Shown here: piece by piece, positions 50,197 through 58,986 of the stretch | How the letters are laid out: each line of letters opens with the position of its first letter | How positions within the stretch are numbered: the first letter of the stretch is position 1 | Origin: Amycolatopsis sp. NBC_01480 | GTDB taxonomy: Bacteria > Actinomycetota > Actinomycetes > Mycobacteriales > Pseudonocardiaceae | Direction of reading: 5' to 3' | DNA: 64,000 nucleotides | Assembly (NCBI RefSeq): GCF_036227205.1 | Contig: NZ_CP109442.1 | Location: 9,734,001 to 9,798,000 of the forward strand | Program-made: the position numbers and the translations under genes | Notes under the pieces: generated by a model | Seen by the model: only the letters and a program-made list of their open reading frames with translations | Told to the model about the DNA's origin: nothing | Databases searched by the model: none

Positions 50197-51357
50197 GTGT
50201 CGTGTGATGCTGTTTAGTTTACGTGTGGTCTACTTGTCGGATGGAGTTGACGGTGGACGAGCGTGCTGAGTTGCGGGCGCTGGTGAACAGTTCGGACGTG
50301 CCGGCGTCGGTGGCGACGCGGGCGCGGATCGTGTTGTGGTGGGCGGAGGGGCGGCAGAAGCAGGAGATCGCGGCGTTGGCGGGGGTGTCGCGGCCGACGG
50401 TGAATTTCTGGTTGTCCCGCTATGGCACCGAAGGGATCGCGGGGTTGCTGGAGCGGCCGCGTGGGGCTGGCCGGGAGCAGGTTCCAGCGTCGATCCGGGC
50501 CCGGATCCTGGCGGCCACGCGCACCAGTCCGCCTGGTGAGTTGGGGTTGTCGCACTGGTCGAGCCGGGAGATGGCCGTGTTCATCACGCGCACTGAGGGG
50601 GTGTCGGTGTCGCATCATTACGTGGCGAAGCTGTGGCGCGAGAACGGGTTGAAGCCGCATCGTCAGGGCACGTTCAAGATCAGCAAGGACCCGGCCTTCG
50701 CCGAGAAGGTCGCTGACATCGTCGGGCTGTATCTCGACCCGCCGGGCGGGGCCGTGGTGCTCTCGATCGACGAGAAGACCCAGATCCAGGCCTTGGACCG
50801 CACTCAGCCGCTGCTGCCGATCGAGTTCGACGCGAGCGAGAAACGCACCCACGACTACGTCCGGCACGGCACCACGAACCTGTTCGCCGCACTCAACGTG
50901 AGCACCGGAGAGGTGTTCGGCGAGTGCACCCCCACCCGCAACGGTGCCGACTTCCTCGCCTTCCTCAAGAAGGCGGTGAAACCTCACGCGGGCACCGAGA
51001 TCCACGTCGTCCTGGACAACCTGTCCACCCACACCACGCCCGACGTCATGGCGTGGCTGGAGAAAAACCCGCACGTGCGCTTCCACTTCACCCCCAAAGG
51101 TTCCTCCTGGCTCAACCAGATCGAAACCTGGTTCAGCATCGCCACCCGCCAGTCCATCCGCCGCGGCACCTTCACCAGCGTCAAAGTCCTGATCAAGCAG
51201 ATCCGCGACTACATCATCCACTGGAACACCGACGCCACACCGTTCACCTGGACCGCCACCACCGAGGACATCCTCGCCAAAGTCCGCCTCGTCCAAGCCA
51301 ACATCAAGAAACTCGTCGACAACAACACTAAGTAAAGCCAACAGAATCACGAGACAC
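50197..51357 (+). mobile_element. IS630-family insertion sequence
   Basis: The element starts GTGTCGTGTGATGCTG and ends with an imperfect inverted copy (CAGAATCACGAGACAC). TA flanks it on both sides (50195-50196 and 51358-51359), the target preference of the Tc1/mariner-IS630 group. One transposase gene fills it. It lies upstream of the ESX-type gene, on the 5' side. Confidence 0.85.
50241..51335 (+). CDS. IS630-family transposase
   Basis: A 364-residue DDE transposase. The N-terminal HTH is KQEIAALAGVSRPTVNFWLSR; a winged-helix region follows, and the DDE core is LSIDEKTQIQ, VVLDNLSTHTTPDVMAWLE and FTPKGSSWLNQIETWFS, with the catalytic D, D and E. Complete length. ATG 50241 is used because it starts the conserved sequence MELTVDERAEL. 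Confidence 0.93.
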   Translation: MELTVDERAELRALVNSSDVPASVATRARIVLWWAEGRQKQEIAALAGVSRPTVNFWLSRYGTEGIAGLLERPRGAGREQVPASIRARILAATRTSPPGELGLSHWSSREMAVFITRTEGVSVSHHYVAKLWRENGLKPHRQGTFKISKDPAFAEKVADIVGLYLDPPGGAVVLSIDEKTQIQALDRTQPLLPIEFDASEKRTHDYVRHGTTNLFAALNVSTGEVFGECTPTRNGADFLAFLKKAVKPHAGTEIHVVLDNLSTHTTPDVMAWLEKNPHVRFHFTPKGSSWLNQIETWFSIATRQSIRRGTFTSVKVLIKQIRDYIIHWNTDATPFTWTATTEDILAKVRLVQANIKKLVDNNTK

Positions 51358-51400
51358 TAGTCGCGGTCAAAACGGCCCACGCGTGGGTATGTAGCCGCGC

Positions 51401-52552
51401 ATGGAGCCCGACGAAGCCCGCCACGAGCGGGTGGACCAGGAGATCGAGCGGCTGGACGAACGTCTGTGGTCGCTCGCCGGAGAGCTGCACGCAGACCCGG
51501 AGCCGGCTGGTGAAGAGCACAACGCGGCGAAACGGCTGACCGCCGAGCTGGCGGCCGAGGGGTTCGACGTCAGACGCGGCGTCGCTGGTTTGCCGACAGC
51601 GTTCACTGCGCGTTATGGCGTCGGCCGGCCGTGCGTCGCGCTGCTCCTGGCGTACGACGCGCAGCCCGGCCTGGGCCACGCACGCGGGCACAACCTCGTC
51701 GCGGCGGCCGGGCTCGGCGCGGCGCTGGCCGCGCGCCGGGTGCTGGCCGACGATCCCGGGTCGCTGCTGGTCGTCGGGTGCCCGGCGGACGAGACGGCAC
51801 CAGCGCGGGCCGGCGTGTTCGACGAGGCCGACGCGGCGCTGGTGTTCCACCCGGGCGCGCACTCGTGGTCATGGACCCCGCTGGCGGCGCGGACCGAGGT
51901 GCACATGACCTTCCACGGCCGCGCCGCCGGCCTGGCCGCCCCGGAGCCGGGCATCGACGCGGTCGCCGCGCTGGTCCAGGCGTTCACCGCGGTGGCGGCC
52001 CTGCGCTCGCGGCTGCCCGCGGGCGCGCGCGTGCAAGGCATCGTCACCCGCGGCGGCGAGGCCACCGACGTCGTGCCGGACCTGGCCGAAGGCCGGTTCG
52101 GGCTGCACGCGCGCACCACGGCGGAACTCGACCGGCTGACCGCCGACGTGACCGCGTGCGCCGAGGGGGCGGCGCTGGCCACCGGCGCGAAGGCCGTCGT
52201 CGAACAGCTGGACGCCAGCTCGCACTTCTGCGACAACCCGGTGCTGTCCGACCGGTTCAGCCAGCACCTCGCCGCGTGCGGGATCTACTCGACCCCGCCG
52301 GACCCCGGGGTCTTCACGGGCAGTTCGGGGATCGGCGAGGTGAGCATCCGGGTGCCGTCGATCCGGCCGCTGATCGCGATCCTCGACCCGGCACACGCCG
52401 ATCGCCCGCACGAATTCGCCGCCGCCGCGGCGTCCCCGCGCGGGCGCGCCGTCCTGCTCGCGGCGGCCGCGGCCCTCGGCCGGACAGCGGTGGACCTGCT
52501 GGCCCATCCGGCCCTGGTTTTCCAGGCCTGGAAAGCTCGTGAGTGTTCATGA
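51401..52552 (+). CDS. M20 family peptidase/amidohydrolase
   Basis: A 383-residue protein like M20D amidohydrolases (p-aminobenzoyl-glutamate/aminoacylase-like). Motifs: LHADPEPAGEEHNAAKRLTA, ALLLAYDAQPGLGHARGHNL (metal Asp and His), VVGCPADETAPARAGVF (catalytic Glu), and the dimerisation part VFHPGAHSWSW. FTGSSGIGEVSIRVPSI near residue 305 and HEFAAAAASPRGR near the end are also family-like. The C-terminal codons lie inside the palindrome 52536-52581. Confidence 0.85.
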   Translation: MEPDEARHERVDQEIERLDERLWSLAGELHADPEPAGEEHNAAKRLTAELAAEGFDVRRGVAGLPTAFTARYGVGRPCVALLLAYDAQPGLGHARGHNLVAAAGLGAALAARRVLADDPGSLLVVGCPADETAPARAGVFDEADAALVFHPGAHSWSWTPLAARTEVHMTFHGRAAGLAAPEPGIDAVAALVQAFTAVAALRSRLPAGARVQGIVTRGGEATDVVPDLAEGRFGLHARTTAELDRLTADVTACAEGAALATGAKAVVEQLDASSHFCDNPVLSDRFSQHLAACGIYSTPPDPGVFTGSSGIGEVSIRVPSIRPLIAILDPAHADRPHEFAAAAASPRGRAVLLAAAAALGRTAVDLLAHPALVFQAWKARECS

Positions 52553-52581
52553 CGGTTCTAACCGTCATGAACACTCACGAG
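52536..52581. terminator. Perfect 22-bp inverted repeat, likely bidirectional terminator or repeat unit
   Basis: Arms 52536-52557 and 52560-52581 are perfectly complementary with a 2-nt spacer (CT). The M20 gene's stop (52550-52552) is in the left arm. No T-tract follows. It separates M20 from the next gene, with 16 nt before that gene's ATG. It may terminate transcription or belong to a dispersed palindromic family. Confidence 0.7.
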
Positions 52582-52597
52582 TCCTAGGATCACCGCC

Positions 52598-53419
52598 ATG
52601 GGGACCACTCGGGATCTGACCTTGGCCGACGGCCGCGCGCTGCGAGTCCACGACACCGGCCGCGGCGCCGTGCTGACCGTGGTGTGGCATCACGGCACTC
52701 CGCAGACCGGCGCGCTGCTGGCGCCCGTGGTCGAGGCCGCGGACGCACGCGACATCCGGGTGATCTCCTACGGCCGCCCGGGTTACGGCGGTTCGGCCGT
52801 GCAGGCGGGCCGCACCATCGCGTCGGCCGCCGACGACGTGCGGCAGCTCGCCGACGCGCTCGGTGTCGGCCGGTTCGCGGTGCTGGGCGCGTCCGGCGGC
52901 GGACCGCACGCGCTGGCGTGCGGCGCGCTGCTGCCCGACCGGGTTTCGGGCGTGGTGTGCCACGCGAGCCCGGCGCCGTACACCGAGGAATTCGACTGGT
53001 ACGCGGGCATGATCGACGACAGCGAGCTGCGCGCGGGCCGCGAAGGGCGCGAGGCGAGCCTGGCCCACGGCGAGACCGCCGAGTTCAACGAGGAGCAGTT
53101 CCTCCCCATCGACTGGAAGGCGCTGGAGACGACCTGGTCCTCGCTGGGCAAGGACGCCGGTGCGGCCGGCGGGAGCGCCGAGGGCCAGGCGGACGACCAG
53201 GTCGCGCTCGCCTCGCCGTGGGGCTTCGACCTGAGCGCCGTGACCGTCCCGGTGCTGCTCGCCCAAGGCGGCGCGGACCGCGTGATCCCCGCTTCGCACG
53301 CCGAATGGCTCCTGCGCGGGCTGCCGGACGCCGAGCTGTGGCTCCGTCCCCGTGACGGCCACATTTCGGTGCTCAACACCATTCCGGTCACGCTGGACTG
53401 GCTGCTCGCTCTCAGTTAG
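52598..53419 (+). CDS. Alpha/beta hydrolase
   Basis: A 273-residue alpha/beta-hydrolase. HGTP oxyanion motif in VVWHHGTPQTGALL, RPGYGGS, nucleophile elbow LGASGGGPHALACGALLP (GxSxG), Asp region VPVLLAQGGADRVIP and His region LRPRDGHISVLN. It has no signal peptide. The substrate is unknown. ATG 52598. Its stop overlaps (4 nt) the convergent hydrolase gene. Confidence 0.85.
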   Translation: MGTTRDLTLADGRALRVHDTGRGAVLTVVWHHGTPQTGALLAPVVEAADARDIRVISYGRPGYGGSAVQAGRTIASAADDVRQLADALGVGRFAVLGASGGGPHALACGALLPDRVSGVVCHASPAPYTEEFDWYAGMIDDSELRAGREGREASLAHGETAEFNEEQFLPIDWKALETTWSSLGKDAGAAGGSAEGQADDQVALASPWGFDLSAVTVPVLLAQGGADRVIPASHAEWLLRGLPDAELWLRPRDGHISVLNTIPVTLDWLLALS

Positions 53420-53934
53420 GCCGTCAGCTTGGCCAGCAACGGCTCCCCGTCCGGCCACGGCCCGTACGCGCCGGTCAGGTGCCCGACCTCGCCGATCGAC
53501 ACGCACTCCGAGCCCCACTGCGCGGCGAAGTATTCGGCGCGGGCCGGCGACATCCACCGGTCGTTCGCGCTGGCGGCGAGGCTCGACGGGAACGGCAGCC
53601 GCCCGCGCGGGATCGGGCCGAAGCCGGCGATGGCGGGCTCCTGGTTCTCCTCGACGTCGGCGGGCGTCACGAGCAGCGCGCCCCGTGCTGGCCGGACGGC
53701 GCCGGTGGCCACCCAGTGCAGCACGGTCAGCACCCCCAGGCTGTGGCCCACCAGCACGGGCGGCTCCGCGAGCGCGGCGACGGCCTGGTCCAGCCGCGCC
53801 ACCCACCCATCCCGCTCCGGGCGCTCCCAGTCGTCCTGGACCACCCGCGAGGACCCGTGCAGCCGCTCGGCCCACACCGACTGCCAGTCCCCCGGATCCG
53901 GCCCGAACCACCCGTCCACGAACAGCACGCTCAT
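53416..53934 (-). CDS. RBBP9/YdeN family alpha/beta hydrolase
   Basis: A 172-residue minimal alpha/beta hydrolase: MSVLFVDGWFGPDPGDWQSV at the start, nucleophile GHSLGVLTVLHWVATG, and catalytic Asp and His in ANDRWMSPARAEYFA and GEVGHLTGAYG. This matches the RBBP9/YdeN serine-hydrolase family. Convergent with the preceding hydrolase gene. ATG 53934. Physiological substrate is unknown. Confidence 0.88.
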   Translation of the reverse strand: MSVLFVDGWFGPDPGDWQSVWAERLHGSSRVVQDDWERPERDGWVARLDQAVAALAEPPVLVGHSLGVLTVLHWVATGAVRPARGALLVTPADVEENQEPAIAGFGPIPRGRLPFPSSLAASANDRWMSPARAEYFAAQWGSECVSIGEVGHLTGAYGPWPDGEPLLAKLTA

Positions 53935-54002
53935 GCCGCCATTATCGGAGTTCCGGCTAACGTTGCCGATGAGGCCGTGACAATCACCGGAGGTCCACCG
54001 CG

Positions 54003-54980
54003 ATGAGCAACATCGAAGCCGCGCCCGACGAGCTGACCTGCGGCGCCGGTCCCGCCGCGGGCGCGGGCCGGGTCCAGGTCCTCGAGGCCCGCGAGGTGCC
54101 GCTCGGCGGGGTGCGGGCGATGTCGGTGCGCCGGACGCTGCCGCAGCGCAGCCGTTCCCTCATCGGCGCCTGGTGCTTCGCCGACCATTACGGCCCGGAC
54201 GACACGCGCGAGTCGGGCGGCATGGCCGTCGGCTCGCACCCGCACACCGGGCTGCAGACCGTCAGCTGGCTCTTCGCGGGCGAGATCGAGCACCGCGACA
54301 GCCTCGGCTCCCACGCGATGGTCCGGCCCGGCGAGCTGAACCTGATGACCGGCGGGCACGGCATCTGCCATTCGGAGGTCTCCACGCCGGAAACCACTAC
54401 GCTGCACGGAGTCCAGCTCTGGGTCGCGTTGCCGGAGGAACACCGTCACGCCGCCCGCGGCTTCCAGCACCACGTGCCGCCCGCCACCGTCCTGGACGGC
54501 GCCACCGCGCGGGTGTTCCTCGGCACGCTCGCGGGCGAGACCTCGCCGGTGGAGACGTTCACGCCGCTGCTCGGCGCGGAGCTGACCCTCGACCCGGGCG
54601 CGCGCCTCAGCCTGGACGTCGACCCGGCGTTCGAGCACGGCGTGCTGGTCGACACCGGCGCGGTCACCTTCGCCGGCACCCCGCTGGCCCGCGCCGACCT
54701 GGGCTACCTCGACGCCGGCGCCACCACGCTGGAGCTCGCCAACACCGGCGACGGCCCGGCCCGCGTGCTGGTGCTCGGCGGGCCGCCGTTCGGCGAGGAA
54801 ATCCTGATGTGGTGGAACTTCGTGGCCCGCACGCACGAGGAGGTCGTCGCCTGGCGCGAAGCCTGGGAGGCCGGGTCGGACCAGTTCGGCGCCATCCCCG
54901 AGGTACCGGGCGCGCCGCGGATCCCGGCGCCGGTGCTGCCCGCGGTGCGGATCAGGCCGCGCGGCAATCCGACGCGCTGA
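54003..54980 (+). CDS. Pirin family protein
   Basis: A 325-residue bicupin. The metal site is visible in the N-terminal cupin: GSHPHTGLQTVSWLFAGEIE with HxH, and GHGICHSEVS. The C-terminal cupin includes LTLDPGARLSLDVDPAFEHG and FGEEILMWWNFVARTHEEVV, a highly conserved pirin segment. Bacterial pirins may act as quercetinases or redox regulators; which one applies is not decidable here. ATG 54003 follows GGAGG. Confidence 0.93.
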   Translation: MSNIEAAPDELTCGAGPAAGAGRVQVLEAREVPLGGVRAMSVRRTLPQRSRSLIGAWCFADHYGPDDTRESGGMAVGSHPHTGLQTVSWLFAGEIEHRDSLGSHAMVRPGELNLMTGGHGICHSEVSTPETTTLHGVQLWVALPEEHRHAARGFQHHVPPATVLDGATARVFLGTLAGETSPVETFTPLLGAELTLDPGARLSLDVDPAFEHGVLVDTGAVTFAGTPLARADLGYLDAGATTLELANTGDGPARVLVLGGPPFGEEILMWWNFVARTHEEVVAWREAWEAGSDQFGAIPEVPGAPRIPAPVLPAVRIRPRGNPTR

Positions 54981-54989
54981 AGATCCGGC

Positions 54990-55874
54990 TCAGCCAAAGA
55001 ACTCCATCAACTCCCGAGCAACGTCCACCGGCGCCTCCTCCGGCAGATAATGATCCGAAGCCAACGCCCGACCCCGGACATCAGCGGCATACCCCCGCCA
55101 AACATCCAGCACGTCGTAACTACGCCCGACGAAACTCCGCTCACCCCACAAAACCAGCAACGGCACCGTGATCCGCCGCCCGGCCGCCGCGTCGGCGTCG
55201 TCGTGGACCAAGTCGATCGAGGCGGCCGCGCGGTAGTCCGAACAGGACGCCGCGATCGCGGCCTGGTCGAAGCAGCGGACGTACTCGTTCTCGGCCGCAG
55301 GGTCGAACGCGGTGCCGCCGGCGTGCCGGGCGCCCATCCGCGCGCGGATCCAGAACTCCGGGTCGCCGCCGATCAGCCGCTCCGGGATCCCGTTGCCCGC
55401 GGCCAGGAAGAACCAGTGGTAGTACCCGAGGCCGAACGCGGCGTCGGCGTGGGCGAAGGTGTGCCGCGTGGGCACGATGTCCAGTACCGCGAGCCGGCTG
55501 ACGGCTTCGGGATGGTCGAGCGCCATGCGGTGCGCGACCCGGCCGCCGCGGTCGTGCCCGGCCACGGCGAACCGCTCGAAGCCCAGCTCCCGCATCAGCG
55601 CCACCTGGTCGCCGGCCATCGCGCGCTTGGCGTACTCGGCGTCGTCCGGGCCGGGCGCGGGCTTGGCGCTGTCGCCGTACCCGCGCAGGTCGGCGGCCAC
55701 CACGGTGAACCGCCGCGCGAGCACGGGGGCGACGTGGTGCCAGATCACGTGCGTCTGCGGATATCCGTGCAGCAGCAGCAAAGGCGGGCCGGCACCGCCG
55801 ATCGCGCAGTGGATCCGCACGCCGTCGGCGTCCACCGTCCGGTACTCGAACGGGCTGGGCAGCGGGACACTCAT
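54990..55874 (-). CDS. Haloacetate-dehalogenase-like alpha/beta hydrolase
   Basis: A 294-residue alpha/beta hydrolase with the fluoroacetate-dehalogenase signature: LLLLHGYPQTHVIWHHVAP, VAADLRGYGDS, nucleophile AGHDRGGRVAHRMAL (Asp nucleophile with the two Arg that bind the carboxylate), LDIVPTRHTF, and YYHWFFLA with the His-Trp halide pocket. An ALASDHYLPEEAP His is at the end. All key residues visible are retained. GGAGG lies 7 nt before ATG 55874. It follows the tartrate-dehydrogenase-like gene by 28 nt, probably one transcript; a related epoxide hydrolase activity is the alternative. Confidence 0.85.
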   Translation of the reverse strand: MSVPLPSPFEYRTVDADGVRIHCAIGGAGPPLLLLHGYPQTHVIWHHVAPVLARRFTVVAADLRGYGDSAKPAPGPDDAEYAKRAMAGDQVALMRELGFERFAVAGHDRGGRVAHRMALDHPEAVSRLAVLDIVPTRHTFAHADAAFGLGYYHWFFLAAGNGIPERLIGGDPEFWIRARMGARHAGGTAFDPAAENEYVRCFDQAAIAASCSDYRAAASIDLVHDDADAAAGRRITVPLLVLWGERSFVGRSYDVLDVWRGYAADVRGRALASDHYLPEEAPVDVARELMEFFG

Positions 55875-55902
55875 CGGCACACCTCCGGTTCGGACGAACG
55901 CT

Positions 55903-56967
55903 TCAGCCCACCCCGGCGGCGTCGAGCACCGCGCGGGTGAACGAAACGGTAGTGGCGGTGCCGCCCAGATCCGGCGTCCGCAGCGCGGTTTTCGCGAACA
56001 CGTCCGCGATCGCCGACTCGACCTCGGCGGCGGCCTCGGCGTGCCCGAGGTGCGCCAGCAGCATCGCGGCGGTCCAGATCGCGCCGACCGGGTTCGCGAT
56101 CCCGCGCCCGGCGATGTCCGGCGCGGACCCGTGCACCGGCTCGAACATCGACGGGTACTCGCGCTCGGGGTTGATGTTCGCCGCGGGCGCCATGCCGATG
56201 CCGCCCGCGACGGCGGCCGCGAGGTCGCTCAGGATGTCGCCGAACAAGTTCGACCCGACGATCACGTCGAACCGCGCCGGGTCCAGCACCAGTTTCGCGG
56301 CGAGCGCGTCGATGTGCTCGGACTCGACGGCCACCCCGGGCCGGGCGGCGGCGCGCTCGGCCACCAGCTCGTCCCAGAACGGCAGGGTGTGCACGATGCC
56401 GTTGGACTTCGTCGCCGACGTCAGCCGCCCGCCCCGTTGCTCGGCGAGGCCGAGCGCGTAGTCGACCACCCGCGTCACGCCGGTGCGGGTGAACACCGCC
56501 TCCTGCACGGCCAGCTCGTCCGGGAAGCCGCGGTTGAGCCGGCCGCCGATCTCGCTGTACTCCCCCTCGACGTTCTCCCGCACCACCACCAGGTCCACCT
56601 CGCCGGGCCGCGCGGCGCGCACCGGGCTCTCGACGCCTTCGAACACCCGGATCGGCCGGAGGTTGACGTACTGGCGAAAGCCCCGGCGGAGCGGAATCAG
56701 CAAGCCCCACAAGGAAATGTGGTCGGGCACGCCCGGCTGCCCGACGGCGCCGAGGAAAATCGCGTCGTGGTGGCGGACGCGCTCGAGCCCGTCGGCGGGC
56801 ATCATCGCGCCCTCGGCGAGGTAGCGCGCGCAGGACCAGTCGAACTCGTCGTAGGTGAAGGAGACACCGTGGCGGGCGCCGACCGCGTCGAGCACCGCGC
56901 ACGCCGCCGGGGTCACCTCGCGGCCGATGCCGTCGCCGGGGACCAGGGCGATGCGGTGGTTCGTCAT
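55903..56967 (-). CDS. Tartrate dehydrogenase/isopropylmalate-dehydrogenase family oxidoreductase
   Basis: A 354-residue beta-decarboxylating dehydrogenase. RIALVPGDGIGREVTPAACA at the N-terminus; SLWGLLIPLRRGF and QYVNLRPIRVFEG are the tartrate-type signature; VVVRENVEGEYSEIGG; SATKSNGIVHTLPFWDE with the catalytic Lys; and DVIVGSNLFGDILSDLAAA with the metal Asp residues. FEPVHGSAPDIAGRGIANP binds the cofactor. It oxidises and decarboxylates a 2-hydroxy dicarboxylate (malate, tartrate or isopropylmalate). Downstream is the haloacetate dehalogenase-like gene; upstream on the same strand a LysR gene. Confidence 0.9.
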   Translation of the reverse strand: MTNHRIALVPGDGIGREVTPAACAVLDAVGARHGVSFTYDEFDWSCARYLAEGAMMPADGLERVRHHDAIFLGAVGQPGVPDHISLWGLLIPLRRGFRQYVNLRPIRVFEGVESPVRAARPGEVDLVVVRENVEGEYSEIGGRLNRGFPDELAVQEAVFTRTGVTRVVDYALGLAEQRGGRLTSATKSNGIVHTLPFWDELVAERAAARPGVAVESEHIDALAAKLVLDPARFDVIVGSNLFGDILSDLAAAVAGGIGMAPAANINPEREYPSMFEPVHGSAPDIAGRGIANPVGAIWTAAMLLAHLGHAEAAAEVESAIADVFAKTALRTPDLGGTATTVSFTRAVLDAAGVG

Positions 56968-57040
56968 GGCCCCTATGCCACCAGCGCGGGCCGGGCGGCG
57001 TCCAAGACTTGATCACGGCCCGGCTTATCGGCCGGGCCTA

Positions 57041-57920
57041 TCAGTCCCCCGCGCAGGCCAGAAACGCCTGTGCCGGCGGGGTCAGCCCCGAGCTGCGGTG
57101 CAGCAGCGCCAGGTGCAGGTACGCGGGCGGGTCGAGGTCGAGCACCCGGGCCCCGGCCCGCTCCGCCAGCGGCGCCCACGAATCGGCGAGCAGCGCGACG
57201 CCCACCCCGCCCAGCACGAGCGGCAGGATCGCTTCGCGGTGCTCGGTCTCGACCACGTCGACCAGGTCCACCCCGCCGTCCCGGAGGTCGTCGACCAGCC
57301 GGCGCATCCCGGTGCCGGGCTGCCCGACGATCATCCGCTGCCCGGCCAGGTCCTGGTGCCGCACCACGGTCCCGGTGAACGGCGCGCCGGCCGGCGCGAC
57401 CAGCACGAACCGCTGGCGGCCCAGCGGCACGACCTCGACCCCGGCCGCGGTGAGCGGCTCCGGCCCGGCGGCCAGCCCGATCTCGGTGGCGCCGCCGCGC
57501 ACCAGGCCCAGCACCTCGCCGGGGGTGAACGCGGCCCTCACGGCCACCGACAGGCCGGGATGCCGATGAGTGAACCGGCGGATCATCCCGCCCAGCGGCT
57601 CGACCGCCTGCGAAGGCATCGCGGCGACCTCGACCCGGCCGACCGCCAGCCCGGCCACCGAGTCCACGCTGGCCCGGGCGGCCGCCAGCCCCCCGCACCA
57701 CCTGCCGCGCCGGCTCGATCAGCGCGCTGCCCGCCTGCGTGAGCACCAGCCGCCGGCCGACGCGGTCGAACAGGGCGGTGCCCAGGTCCCGTTCCAGCGC
57801 CCGGACCGATTGGGACAGCGACGGCTGCGCGACGTGCAGCGCCTCGGCGGCGCGGTTCATCCCGCTGTGGTCCACCACCGCGAGGAAATACTCCAGCTGC
57901 CGCGCGTCCACTGCCGTCAC
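57041..57920 (-). pseudogene. LysR family regulator, frameshifted
   Basis: GTG 57920 starts MTAVDARQLEYFLAVVDHSG, with the LysR HTH (MNRAAEALHVAQPSLSQSVR). The frame breaks after ARQVVRG; the effector domain (LAVGRVEVAAMPSQAVEPLG to HRSSGLTPPAQAFLACAGD) continues in another. An extra C in the six-C run at 57689-57694 (six G on the coding strand) explains the 880-nt span. The corrected product is 292 residues, normal LysR length. It lies upstream of, and probably controls, the tartrate-dehydrogenase-like operon. May be a sequencing error. Confidence 0.82.
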
Positions 57921-57969
57921 CTCACTCCAGGCCTGTGACGATAGCGCGGCACCCCCGATCGGCGGCCGT

Positions 57970-58875
57970 TCAGCGGCTCAGCCGCGAACCCGCGCGCGCC
58001 GGGTCGAAGTTGACCCGCCGGAGCGGGCCGGCGACGAGCAGGATCACCGCCGCCGAGCAGGCCGCGGCCAGCACCATGGCGGCGACGAACTGCGCGGCGC
58101 CGGAGGTGGCCGTGGCCAACACCGCGTACCCGCCCAGCACCAGCGCGGACGGGGCGAGCAGGGCGACCAGCACCGGCACCAGCGGCACGCCCCCGGGATC
58201 CGGGCGGCGGGCCGAGACGACCGCCGCGCCGGCGCACACCACGGCGGCGACCAGCAGGCTGCCGCCGACGGTGTCGGAGAGCCGGTGCCAGCCCAGCGCG
58301 ACGGTCGCCGCGGCGACCCAGGCGACGCCGAGCGAACCCCCGGCGAGCACCCAGGTGCGGAACCGGGCGGGCAGCACCACGCCCAGCGCGAGCACCACCG
58401 CCGTCGCCGCGCTGACGTGCCCGCTCGGGAAGCTGTTGTGGCTCGCGACCGCCAGCCCGTCGTTCATACTGGGCCGGTCGAGCACGTAGATCTTGAGCAG
58501 CTGCGCGGCCAGCATCGGGGTGCCCAGCAGCACCAGCGCGGTGACCCCGAGCGCGAACCGGCGGCGCGCCAGCGCGATGGCCAGCACCAGCACCGCGACC
58601 CCGCCGAGCGCGACCACCAGGTCGGCGTGCTGCAACGGGGCGGCCCAGTCCACAGTGGACCGGCGACTGGACTGGGCGCTGTGCACCACGCCGTTTTCCG
58701 TCTGCTGCCCCGAAGCCGTGCGCACGAACAGCAGGTACGCCACGACGAACGCCACCGCGCAGCCGGCCGCGGCGGTGATCAGCAGGACGGTGCGCGAAGC
58801 GGCCGCGGTCACCAGCGCGTGCCGCGGGGCGGTGGACGAGGTGGCCGAAGGTGTTTCGGAGAACATCACAACCAT
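57970..58875 (-). CDS. PAP2 superfamily phosphatase, membrane-bound
   Basis: A 301-residue membrane protein with about six helices. The PAP2 catalytic motifs are seen: KIYVLDRP (motif 1), SFPSGHVSAATAVVLAL (motif 2) and GWHRLSDTVGGSLL (motif 3, with the catalytic His and Asp). It dephosphorylates phospholipids or isoprenyl pyrophosphates on the outer face of the membrane. ATG 58875 or 58866 are possible. Divergent from the response regulator (112 nt). Confidence 0.88.
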   Translation of the reverse strand: MVVMFSETPSATSSTAPRHALVTAAASRTVLLITAAAGCAVAFVVAYLLFVRTASGQQTENGVVHSAQSSRRSTVDWAAPLQHADLVVALGGVAVLVLAIALARRRFALGVTALVLLGTPMLAAQLLKIYVLDRPSMNDGLAVASHNSFPSGHVSAATAVVLALGVVLPARFRTWVLAGGSLGVAWVAAATVALGWHRLSDTVGGSLLVAAVVCAGAAVVSARRPDPGGVPLVPVLVALLAPSALVLGGYAVLATATSGAAQFVAAMVLAAACSAAVILLVAGPLRRVNFDPARAGSRLSR

Positions 58876-58986
58876 GTCCGCGAGTTTCGGCGCGGCTTTT
58901 CTCGGTCCCGTCAGAGCAGTGTCATGGTTTCGCTACAGAACGGCCCCGGCTGGCCCCGCGCCCCGCCGTTCCGAATAATGTGCCGG

